From M3007 sp031398055 (GTDB lineage Bacteria; Bacteroidota; Bacteroidia; Chitinophagales; Saprospiraceae): DNA of 23,075 nt. Of the stretch, positions 7,702 to 15,149 are shown piece after piece. Position 1 is the stretch's first letter, and every line of letters begins with the position of its first letter. The stretch spans positions 1 to 23,075 of the forward strand of contig JANNMS010000048.1 of the NCBI GenBank assembly GCA_031398055.1, in the 5' to 3' direction. Below the pieces are notes generated by a model. That model ran no database searches and was not told the DNA's origin. It saw only the letters and a program-made list of their open reading frames with translations. The position numbers and the translations under genes are program-made.

Positions 7702-8288
7702 ATGAGCCGCTATAAAATCGTTGACCAACACGGTCTCAACTTCGTTACCCTCACTGTTGTGGACTGGGTGGACGTGTTTATTCGAAAAACTTACAAGGAC
7801 ATACTGCTTGAAAGTCTTCGTTATTGTCAACAAGAAAAAGGTCTACGGATTTATGCCTATGTCATCATGAGTAGCCACATCCACCTGATTGTGGAAGCGA
7901 CAAGGCCGGACATTACGCTTTCAGATGTCCTCCGCGATTTCAAAAAGTTTACAGCAAAAAAAATCCTACACGAAATTGAACATGGTGGTTCCGAGAGCCG
8001 CAAAGAATGGCTGATGCATCGATTTGCCTACCAGGGGAGGGAATCGGCTGACAGGCAATACCAATTTTGGCAAGCGGACAACCATCCTATTGACCTTTAT
8101 ACGCGCTGCCCGTCATCGGACAAAAAATCGGGTATATTCACCTAAATCCAGTGAAAGAAGGCTGGGTCGCGGAAGCCGAGCAATACTTGTACAGCAGTGC
8201 GTCAAATTATACTTCTGGACGGGGGTTGCTCGATGTAACAGTTGTAGAACTGCCAATGACCTGGGTTGGATATATACCTGGGATTTAA
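7702..8288 (+). pseudogene. REP-associated tyrosine transposase (RAYT, Y1/HUH family), frameshifted
   Basis: RAYTs are single-strand DNA transposases of the Y1 HUH class (IS200/IS605-related) thought to process REP hairpins. The first frame shows NFVTLTVVDWVDVF, then YAYVIMSSHIHLIV with the metal-binding H59-x-H61 pair, then KKFTAKKILHEI and QFWQADNHPIDLY. It then leaves the family and stops at 8145. The family sequence resumes in another frame from about 8103 (LPVIGQKIGYIHLNPVKEGW, then AEAEQYLYSSASNY) and runs to a TAA at 8286-8288. A single lost base near 8100-8105 explains this. Repaired, the protein would be about 195 aa, a normal size. The short product lacks the YIHLNP segment. It could be a pseudogene, a sequencing error, or a product made by a -1 frameshift. 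REP copies flank it on both sides. Confidence 0.85.
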
Positions 8289-8309
8289 TACTTGGTTTTC
8301 AACAGATGT

Positions 8310-8366
8310 ACGTTGCTCGTAAGGGTTTTCAACCCGAAACGTGCTGTTTGCCGGTCTCAGACCGGA
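8310..8366 (+). repeat. REP element copy B
   Basis: It has the same architecture as copy A: GTTGCTCGTAA, hairpin GGGTT-ttc-AACCC (8323-8335), a spacer with CGAAACGTGCTGTTTG, then CCGGTC-tca-GACCGG (8351-8365). It lies 22 bp after the end of the repaired RAYT frame and is the inverted partner of copy C. Confidence 0.85.
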
Positions 8367-8392
8367 ATTTTGAACTACACTTTTAGATAATA

Positions 8393-8491
8393 CCGGTCAC
8401 AGACCGGTTAACAGCACGTTTCGGGTTGAAAACCCTCACGAGCAACGTCGAACAGCACGTTTCGGGTTGAAAACCCTCACGAGCAACGTCG
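8393..8491 (-). repeat. REP element copy C and a tandem half copy D
   Basis: Copy C (8393-8450) is in reverse orientation to B, with hairpins CCGGTC-aca-GACCGG (8393-8407) and GGGTT-gaa-AACCC (8423-8435). The 41 bp at 8410-8450 are repeated without a mismatch at 8451-8491, giving a half copy D that carries only the GGGTT hairpin. B and C together form a BIME-like head-to-head pair separated by 26 bp. Confidence 0.85.
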
Positions 8492-8878
8492 AGCAGCGTC
8501 CGAGGAACACTTAGTGCGAGCGGGGCAATGGGGTGGGCATGATTATGGTTTGAGGGATTTGGGTAATTATGGGAACACGGAACACACGGAAAAAACGGAA
8601 TTACATGAGAAACTGGATAGTAAGTTGCTAAAAGTGTTTTATAAGAAAACCCGAATAAGTGCTGGCGTGAAAGTAACCGATATTCTGATATTCGCTTGAT
8701 TTTTAGTTGAAAAACGGGGAAAAACTTAAAACAAAATGATGCGGTTTTCGCCAAAATTGTTTTAAAAACTTCAAACTTTGCAGCGTCAAAATTTTCAAAA
8801 TTGAGAATTATCCCGAACCTGCAACCCTGATTTGTCCCCGATTGTCTTTCCGTTTTTTCAAACTTTCAAAAATTGAGC
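8492..8878. other. Intergenic stretch after the REP array
   Basis: No gene or RNA is recognised. A short run rich in ACACGGAA/AAACGGAA (about 8574-8604) looks like degraded repeat. The part close to 8879 is AT-rich leader sequence for the DUF5916 gene; no exact TAnnTTTG was found. Confidence 0.5.
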
Positions 8879-11554
8879 ATGAAACTATCCACCACACTTT
8901 TCGCTTTTTTTGTGTGTTTGTCATTTTTATTTTCCCTAAAAACCAATGCCCAATCACCTACTATTGATATCGCAAAAAGACTTTATTTCACCCAATCCGT
9001 CGCACCCGGCGATGTCCATATGGATGGAATTTTGGACGAAGCCGCTTGGCAGAAAGTAGATTGGGGAAAGGATTTTTTGGAAAACCAACCAAATTCCGGC
9101 ACCGCGCCCTACCTAAATTCCCAATTCCGGATTTTGTACGACGACAAATATTTGTACGTCGGATACCGTGCTTTTGACTCGGCACCGGACAGCATCGTGG
9201 CTCGGATGTCTCGCCGCGACGAGTTCCCGGGCGATTGGATGGAGATAAATATTGACAGTTACCATGACCTGCGGACGGCTTTTTCTTTCACTTTTTCGGT
9301 GAGCGGAGTGCGCGGCGACGAGTTTGTTTCAAACAACGGCAACAATTGGGACACAAACTGGAACCCAATTTGGGACGGAAAATCGCACATTGACAGCCTC
9401 GGTTGGACGGCAGAAATCAAGATTCCGTTCAGCCAACTTCGGTATTCAAATTTGGAAAATCAGGTTTGGGGTTTTCAAGTGCAGCGGCGCATTTTTCGGC
9501 AGGAGGAACGCTCCATGTATCAATTTATCCCTCAAAATTCGGGCGGTTGGGTCAGTTATTTTGCCGAGTTGCATGGCCTGAAAAATTTGCCCAACAATAA
9601 AGGTGTGGAACTCGCGCCCTACGTTTTGGCAAAAACCGAGCGGTTCGAAAAAGTGGATGGCAACCCATTTGCCGACGGCTCAAAAAATCAAATCACGGCT
9701 GGTGTGGATGGAAAATTATCGGTGACCCGCGACCTGATTTTGGATTTTACGATAAATCCTGATTTTGGGCAAGTCGAGGCCGACCCCGGTGCGGTTCGGT
9801 TGGATGGTTTTCAAAATTTTTTCAGCGAACGCCGCCCGTTTTTTCAGGAAAGCCGCAATCTTTTTGATTATCAAATCACAGGTTCGGAGGCTGGTGGCGA
9901 TTACGACAGCGATTTGCTTTTTTATTCACGTCGGATCGGCGGCAGTCCGCACGGCTACCCGGATTTGAAGGACGGCGAATTTTCGGATGTCCCGAACGCC
10001 ACTTCGATTTTGGGTGCGGCAAAATTTTCTGGAAAAACAAAAAAAGGCTGGTCAATCGGTGTTTTGGAAAGCGTGACGCAGCGCGAAAATGCCAAAATTG
10101 ATTTGAATGGGACACGCCGAAAAGAACTCGTCGAGCCGTTGACCAATTATTTCGTGGGTCGTTTGATAAAAGATTTTGACGAAGGCAACACGATTTTTGG
10201 GGCAGTTTTGACGGGCGTAAATCGCGAAAAAGGCCTGAATTGGCTGCATCGAAATGCCTATTCGGGTGGTTTGGATTTTCAACATTTTTGGAATCACCGG
10301 TGGTGGTACGTCAAAGCGAACGCCATTTTCAGCCGGGTCGAGGGCAGCGAGGAGGCGATTTTGGGGACGCAAACCAGTTTTGGGCATTATTTTCAAAGGT
10401 CAAATGCCGATTACTTGCACGTCGATGACCTACGAACTTCGTTGACTGGCTCGGGTGGGACTTTTAAAATCGGGAAAATCGGCGGCAAGGCGAACAAAAT
10501 CGGCGGCATCGTCAAATTTGAAACCGGCATCACTTTTCGCTCGCCGGAATTGGAATTGAACGACCTCGGTTTTATGCAAACCGCCGACGAAATCAACCAT
10601 TTTGCCTGGGCTGGTTATCAAATCAACAAACCTTTTTCGGTTTTCCGGCAAGCCAGAATCAATTACAACCACTGGACGCGCTGGGATTTTGGCGGCCAAT
10701 TTTTGTACTCGGCTTTCAACACGAATTTGCACGGGACTTTCAAAAACCAGTGGAGCGTCGGCACGGGCTCGACCATCAATCCGAACGAAATTTCAAATAC
10801 TGCCTTGCGTGGCGGATCGTCGTTGCGCCGTCCGCCGGGCATGGGTTGGTGGTTTTATGTCGAATCGGATGGCAGGAAGCGGGTCAGTTTTAATGTGAAT
10901 CCGTTTTTTGCCTGGGGTTTTGGCAACACGGTGCGCATCGAAAATTATGATGTGAGCGTAAGTTTTCAGCCGCTCGATGCCTTGAAAATCAGTTTTAACC
11001 CAGGACTTGCTCGGAGTTGGCGGAAGCAAGACCAATTCGTGGATCAGGCATATTTTGGAACAAACCAGCGAACGATAGTTTCCGAAGTCGAACAGCGCAC
11101 TTTTTACCTGACCGGGCGGTTAAATTACAACATCACGCCCGATTTGACGATCCAATATTATGGTCAACCATTCATTTCCAGGGGTTTGTACAAAAATTAT
11201 GGCTACGTCTCCGACCCGTTGAACCATGAATATGACGCTCGTTTTCATCAATTTTCAGAACAAGAAATCACGCCGAAAACCGAAAAATTTTCTGTTGACG
11301 AAAATCTCGACGGCACGGAAGACTACAGTTTTAAAAAACCGGATTTCAATTATATCCAATTTCGCTCGAACCTCGTGGCGCGGTGGGAATACATTCCGGG
11401 TTCGGAAATTTACTTGGTTTGGTCGCAGGGCGCCGTGCCGAACGCCGATTCTCAATTGAACACGCCGCTCGTCCGTTGCCTTTTTGACAATGCTTTTGAT
11501 GAAAAAGCGCAGAATATTTTTTTGGTTAAAATGACTTACCGGTTTTTGAGATAG
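8879..11554 (+). CDS. CBM9-like / DUF5916 outer-membrane protein
   Basis: This is a predicted exported protein of 891 aa. A TTG at 8873 is an alternative start, but the ATG at 8879 gives a standard signal peptide (LFAFFVCLSFLFSL, cleavage near NAQ). Residues about 40-240 resemble family 9 carbohydrate-binding modules (MDGILDEAAWQKV ... YLYVGYRAFDS ... WTAEIKIPFSQL). From about 265 the DUF5916 domain follows, including DFTINPDFGQVEADPGAVRL and FFSERRPFFQES, both hallmark stretches. The remainder is strand-rich with many aromatic turns and ends VKMTYRFLR, which suggests an outer-membrane beta-barrel. The family is common in Bacteroidota; its substrate is not established. It is sometimes annotated as a hydrolase, but I see no basis for that here. 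It converges with the GH95-like gene. Confidence 0.88.
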   Translation: MKLSTTLFAFFVCLSFLFSLKTNAQSPTIDIAKRLYFTQSVAPGDVHMDGILDEAAWQKVDWGKDFLENQPNSGTAPYLNSQFRILYDDKYLYVGYRAFDSAPDSIVARMSRRDEFPGDWMEINIDSYHDLRTAFSFTFSVSGVRGDEFVSNNGNNWDTNWNPIWDGKSHIDSLGWTAEIKIPFSQLRYSNLENQVWGFQVQRRIFRQEERSMYQFIPQNSGGWVSYFAELHGLKNLPNNKGVELAPYVLAKTERFEKVDGNPFADGSKNQITAGVDGKLSVTRDLILDFTINPDFGQVEADPGAVRLDGFQNFFSERRPFFQESRNLFDYQITGSEAGGDYDSDLLFYSRRIGGSPHGYPDLKDGEFSDVPNATSILGAAKFSGKTKKGWSIGVLESVTQRENAKIDLNGTRRKELVEPLTNYFVGRLIKDFDEGNTIFGAVLTGVNREKGLNWLHRNAYSGGLDFQHFWNHRWWYVKANAIFSRVEGSEEAILGTQTSFGHYFQRSNADYLHVDDLRTSLTGSGGTFKIGKIGGKANKIGGIVKFETGITFRSPELELNDLGFMQTADEINHFAWAGYQINKPFSVFRQARINYNHWTRWDFGGQFLYSAFNTNLHGTFKNQWSVGTGSTINPNEISNTALRGGSSLRRPPGMGWWFYVESDGRKRVSFNVNPFFAWGFGNTVRIENYDVSVSFQPLDALKISFNPGLARSWRKQDQFVDQAYFGTNQRTIVSEVEQRTFYLTGRLNYNITPDLTIQYYGQPFISRGLYKNYGYVSDPLNHEYDARFHQFSEQEITPKTEKFSVDENLDGTEDYSFKKPDFNYIQFRSNLVARWEYIPGSEIYLVWSQGAVPNADSQLNTPLVRCLFDNAFDEKAQNIFLVKMTYRFLR

Positions 11555-11570
11555 GCATTCTTGGTTTAGA

Positions 11571-11729
11571 AAAAGGTGCGTAGCACCGGAATCTTTGTAG
11601 AAAACAATAGGTAACTTACCCAAAAGGTGCGTAGCACCGGGATATCCGACTCCAAATATTTCGGTGCTACGCACCTTTAATCGATAGAATCGGCAATTTT
11701 CTACAAAGATTCCGGTGCGATGCACCTTT
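11571..11729. repeat. Four-copy GGTGC-gta-GCACC repeat array between convergent genes
   Basis: Two forward copies (11571-11604 and 11622-11647) face two reverse copies (11656-11679 and 11697-11729). Each carries AAAGGTGC-gta-GCACCGG or a variant, and the outer copies extend into a shared AATCTTTGTAGAAAA tail. The stem is unchanged in all four, while the loop of the last copy has become ATC. The outer pair can fold as one long hairpin. It may serve as a terminator region for both genes; no clear U-tract terminator is present otherwise. Confidence 0.85.
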
Positions 11730-11800
11730 GAAATCATTGGTTTGACGGCATTAGACTCGAAATCATCCGGTGAGTTTTTAAGATATTTTGAACCCAATCC

Positions 11801-14089
11801 TTATTCAATTTGAGCGAATTCTAACCGCCCACCGCCGCCAATAAAAAACCTACCCCCAAATTTTCCAGTTCCCTTTCCAGTTCTTTTTGTGATTTTCCAA
11901 TTGCCAGGTGGAAGCAAAATTTCACCACCGATTGATTTTTCAGACTTGATTTTTACAGATTGACAAATGCCGTTGTTCATTTCCGCCGAAATCAAAAATC
12001 CGCCCGCCGCCCGCAAATTTTCAAAAGATACATCCGTCCAATCTTTTGGGATAGCAGGAAAAACCACGACTCGCCCATTTTGACTTTGCAACAACATTTC
12101 CAACACGCCCGCAGCGAACCCAAAATTGCCTTCCAAAGTGAACGGCCTGCCTGTCGAATTCGCATAATTTTCCCCAGATTGGTCGCCGTTTACATGAAAA
12201 GAATTTTTGGAAATGAACGCTTCCTGAAAAATTTTCAACGATTTTCGAGCCAATTCACCGTCCCGATTTCGTGCCGCAAGACAAGCCAACCACGAAAAAG
12301 AATAACCATTCCATTCCGACGAACCGTGTTTTTCGAGCGCGGCGAGCGAGTTTTTGATGATTTTTTGGTCGTTTTCACCTCCATTCCAATCCAACAAACC
12401 GAGCGGATAAATTGCCATCAAATGCGAAAAGTGGCGGTGCGATTTTTCAAAAGGCAAATCCGGGGCGATTTTCAACTCGAAATTTTCGGTCATCGCCAAT
12501 TCTGGAAGTTCGGCGGCTGCGGTTTTCCAAAAATTTGCTTCTTCTGATTTCCCCAAAACTGCGGCGAGTTCAGCCGTTTTTTCAAAAACAAAACGCGTCA
12601 AAGCAAGGTCGTAATTGGTGAAAGTCGCTGGAAACCAAGCGTTTATGGTATTGTCGTTGATTTCTGGGGACGATGAAATGGGTAAAAAACGTTTCAAATT
12701 TTTTGTCGAATCTGGCCGCCGCGTCAATTCTTCGAGGTGCACCGCGACCGATTTCAAAAACGGGAACGCGTCATTTTTCAAAAAAACCTCGTCGCGGGTA
12801 AATTGCCAATGTTGGTAAAATTGGTGCGCGAGCCACGCGGCGGTCGTCGGCGAGCAGGCATATTGGATCCAGCCGCCCATCGGTTCGCCGAGCAAAGTTT
12901 CGACGCCCGGCACGTTCAAACCGGCGGTCCCGAAAAACCGTTTTGTCCAAGCCAAATGTGCTTTTTCGTTGCTTCTCAAAAATCGCAAAAAACCTTCTGC
13001 GAGGTCGGCATGGTTTGCCGGCAAGGCATGCCAGTACGACATTTCCGTGTTCAAATCATGGTGAAAATCACTTTTCCACGGCGGCAAACTGCCGTTGTCC
13101 GCTGTCCAAATTCCCTGCAAATTGATGGCCGGGGCAAACGGTCGGGCGAGGCAACCGAATTTGTAATTTTCGAGGTGATATTGTTTGTCCAAAATTGGGT
13201 CAGGCAATCGAACGGCAGATTTTTTCCAAAACGCCGACCACCATTTTTTGCTTTCGGAAAATGACTTTTCAAAACCTCGTCGGCTCGCTGATTTCACTGT
13301 TTTTTCGGCTTTTTCTGCCCAAATTGCTTTTGGAAAATGGCTCGTGATGCTCCAAACGCCTTCCAAACCACCATTTTTCATTTTTGTAAAAACGGCTACT
13401 TCGTAACTAAAACCACCGAAACCGGGCTGGTGATAAACTGTCAAACCAGGTTTTTCAACCATGCCGCCCATCGGATAACCCAACTTTTCGAGGTCAGGCG
13501 AGCCGGGCGAAAACGTGCTTTCGGCGTAGCCCGGCGGCACCAATTTTGGGTAAAAAGGAAGGTTTTGGGCCGTCGAATTTTTCATTTCCCACCGAAACCA
13601 GCCCTCGCGGCGGTTGGCGTGGACAAAAGTTTTGAACATCAAACCGCTTTCAAATTCGACGGTTGCCAGCCCGGTCGAAATGTCCAATTCGGAGTGGGTG
13701 ATTTTGTTTTTTCCGAGAAAAAATTCGAGTGCTGCGCCGGGAAGTTTGGTCGGGCCAGGCTGATTTTCGTAAGGTTTGTCCAATTTTTCCTGCACAATTC
13801 CGTAATTTTTGAGGCGGACTTGCTCGGTAATCCATTGATAATTGAGGTCAGAATTATCCATATTTTCCATCGGGCGGGTGTCCCAAAGGTCGGCGCGGTC
13901 GAGCGCGAGACGAATGTTTTGCGCGTCTTTTTGCCAAACGAGACTGCCCAAAATGGCATTTCCTAGCGGTAAACCTTCGTCCCAGCGGCTGGGCAAATGG
14001 TCAAAATGAAGGTTGTGATCGGCGAGCGGCTGGGTGAAAACTTGAAAAGGCAGACAGAAATAAATCAGCCATAAATAAAAATTTTTCAT
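11801..14089 (-). CDS. Exported glycoside hydrolase of the GH95 (alpha-L-fucosidase/galactosidase) superfamily
   Basis: This is a predicted periplasmic or secreted enzyme of 762 aa. An ATG at 14116 would add nine residues; I prefer 14089 because it begins directly with the signal peptide MKNFYLWLIYFCLPFQVFTQ and because the promoter would leave only ~10 nt before 14116. GH95 features are the N-terminal sandwich opening (RWDEGLPLGNAILGSLVW), NLQGIWTADNGSLPPW, HHDLNTEMSYW (343-353), SSSPEINDN with the probable catalytic acid E476, HRHFSHLMAIYPLG (551 onward), TLEGNFGFAAGVLEMLLQS and the FPAIPKDW strand. Two positions of the expected catalytic network differ (D345 where Asn is usual, E653 where Asp is usual), so specificity is uncertain. 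No SusC/SusD pair or other carbohydrate gene adjoins it. Confidence 0.85.
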   Translation of the reverse strand: MKNFYLWLIYFCLPFQVFTQPLADHNLHFDHLPSRWDEGLPLGNAILGSLVWQKDAQNIRLALDRADLWDTRPMENMDNSDLNYQWITEQVRLKNYGIVQEKLDKPYENQPGPTKLPGAALEFFLGKNKITHSELDISTGLATVEFESGLMFKTFVHANRREGWFRWEMKNSTAQNLPFYPKLVPPGYAESTFSPGSPDLEKLGYPMGGMVEKPGLTVYHQPGFGGFSYEVAVFTKMKNGGLEGVWSITSHFPKAIWAEKAEKTVKSASRRGFEKSFSESKKWWSAFWKKSAVRLPDPILDKQYHLENYKFGCLARPFAPAINLQGIWTADNGSLPPWKSDFHHDLNTEMSYWHALPANHADLAEGFLRFLRSNEKAHLAWTKRFFGTAGLNVPGVETLLGEPMGGWIQYACSPTTAAWLAHQFYQHWQFTRDEVFLKNDAFPFLKSVAVHLEELTRRPDSTKNLKRFLPISSSPEINDNTINAWFPATFTNYDLALTRFVFEKTAELAAVLGKSEEANFWKTAAAELPELAMTENFELKIAPDLPFEKSHRHFSHLMAIYPLGLLDWNGGENDQKIIKNSLAALEKHGSSEWNGYSFSWLACLAARNRDGELARKSLKIFQEAFISKNSFHVNGDQSGENYANSTGRPFTLEGNFGFAAGVLEMLLQSQNGRVVVFPAIPKDWTDVSFENLRAAGGFLISAEMNNGICQSVKIKSEKSIGGEILLPPGNWKITKRTGKGTGKFGGRFFIGGGGRLEFAQIE

Positions 14090-14129
14090 AATTGATTGAT
14101 TGGAAATGGCGTTCATTGAAAATATAGTA

Positions 14130-14158
14130 CAAAAATACTACCCGGCTGGTAACTCAAT
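14130..14158 (-). promoter_or_regulatory. Bacteroidota-type promoter of the GH95-like gene
   Basis: Minus-strand TATTTTTG (14130-14137) is an exact TAnnTTTG. ATTG (14155-14158) lies 17 nt upstream as a near-consensus -33 element. The predicted start site is near 14126, giving a ~36-nt leader to the ATG at 14089. Confidence 0.6.
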
Positions 14159-14255
14159 GGCCGTCCAAGACATTAATCATTCGAAACATGCGCCGAGAAA
14201 ACGAAAATATTTTTAACCAAACAACTTTCTTTTACCTCCAAATTCGGTGCATTTT

Positions 14256-14801
14256 ATGAAAAATCTGGCAATCTATCCGCTCGTTTTCACTGCATTTTTC
14301 AGTGGAGCCGCTTTCAAAAACGAATCAATTTTCCCAAATTCTGGCCCAACTGACCCGCCAAACATCCCAACTGACGCCCCGATTGTGGTTCAATTTGAAT
14401 CGAATCAACGGGAATTTTCGCACGTTTCAAAATCATGGGCGGTCGTTCGAGAACTTGAAATTTCGACTGAAACCTCCACTTTTTTCATTCTAAAATCAAA
14501 AGAACGCAGCTCTGCTTTTTTGTCAAAAATGAAATTGACGGGTGACGAAATTGCAAGCGGGCTGCTCCAAATTCAAGATTTTGAAACCGGGCAAACGTTT
14601 TTTGTCCAATTTCAAAACTTGAAAATCCGAGCTATTTCTGAATTTCAGGATGAAAAAACGCCGGTTGGTTTGGAACGAATCAGCATTCATTTTGAAAAAT
14701 TTTATGCTTGGCGAGCCGAGCGTGGCGGGGTGCGGCAAATTCCCACCACAGATTTCATGAAAATTTGGAAGAAAAAAGAGGCGATGGCCATGGGTCAATA
14801 A
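14256..14801 (+). CDS. Small exported protein, unrecognised; weak resemblance to the Hcp/TssD tube-protein fold
   Basis: The product has 181 aa. A GTG at 14247 is the alternative start; the ATG at 14256 gives MKNLAIYPLVFTAFFSGAAF, a signal-peptide-like segment without a lipobox cysteine. A proline-rich linker (PTDPPNIPTDAPI) is followed by a soluble, strand-rich domain. Its C-terminal half, with alternating strands around LQIQDFETGQTFFVQFQNL and ending GLERISIHFEKFYAW, resembles the last strands of Hcp-type proteins (typically ...SVSLNFEKI...). This is a pattern impression only, and Hcp proteins normally have no signal peptide. No other type VI gene is present. It is divergent from the GH95-like gene and ends at a strong terminator. 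Function unknown. Confidence 0.7.
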   Translation: MKNLAIYPLVFTAFFSGAAFKNESIFPNSGPTDPPNIPTDAPIVVQFESNQREFSHVSKSWAVVRELEISTETSTFFILKSKERSSAFLSKMKLTGDEIASGLLQIQDFETGQTFFVQFQNLKIRAISEFQDEKTPVGLERISIHFEKFYAWRAERGGVRQIPTTDFMKIWKKKEAMAMGQ

Positions 14802-14870
14802 TTTTCAAAGTGACTTTTCCAACAACAAATAGTCAGAGGTTTGAAAGAAATTAAAACCGAAGACGGCGTT

Positions 14871-14902
14871 TGGCCATGCTGATATGCGTGGCCATTTTTT
14901 TT
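14871..14902 (+). terminator. Intrinsic terminator of the small exported protein gene
   Basis: The stem TGGCCATGC / GCGTGGCCA (14871-14879 with 14886-14894, one G-T pair) has a 6-nt loop and is followed by eight T (14895-14902). It lies 70 nt after the stop codon. Confidence 0.9.
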
Positions 14903-15149
14903 GAACTATGAACTATAAACTATAAACTATGAACTATGAACTATGAACTATGAACTATGAACTATGAACTATAAACTATGAACTATGAACTATGAACTAT
15001 AAACTATGAATAGTTAACCGTTCATAGTTCATAGTTTATAGTTCATAGTTCATAGTTCATAGTTCATAGTTCATAGTTCATAGTTCATAGTTCATAGTTC
15101 ATAGTTCATAGTTCATAGTTTATAGTTCATAGTTCATAGTTCATAGTTT
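14903..15149. repeat. Heptanucleotide (GAACTAT) array arranged as a giant inverted repeat
   Basis: Fifteen uninterrupted 7-bp units (GAACTAT, four of them AAACTAT) fill 14903-15007. After a 13-bp centre (15008-15020) and three extra bases, eighteen units of the reverse complement (ATAGTTC, some ATAGTTT) fill 15024-15149. The two arms can pair over about 100 bp. The last unit overlaps the holB 3' end: its final codons AAA CTA TGA come from the repeat. The left arm begins on the last bases of the terminator T-tract. Confidence 0.97.

Noticed and set aside
7430..7705. A 91-codon open frame upstream of the RAYT gene
   Set aside because: It translates REP copy A (peptide VRVCDPKRSVSRSATC) and has no other protein character.
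8574..8604. Short ACACGGAA-rich run
   Set aside because: Only degraded units; not enough to define a repeat from this window alone.
8383..8754. A 123-codon minus-strand open frame after the RAYT gene
   Set aside because: It translates REP copies C and D (peptide LLVRVFNPKRAVNRSVTG); an artefact of the repeat.
14212..14240. A promoter TTTA-N17-TACCTCCA before the small exported protein gene
   Set aside because: The -7 element keeps only TA and one T of TAnnTTTG; too weak to annotate.
14903..15149. A possible CRISPR-like array
   Set aside because: Units are 7 bp, contiguous and have no unique spacers; it is a simple tandem array in inverted orientation.
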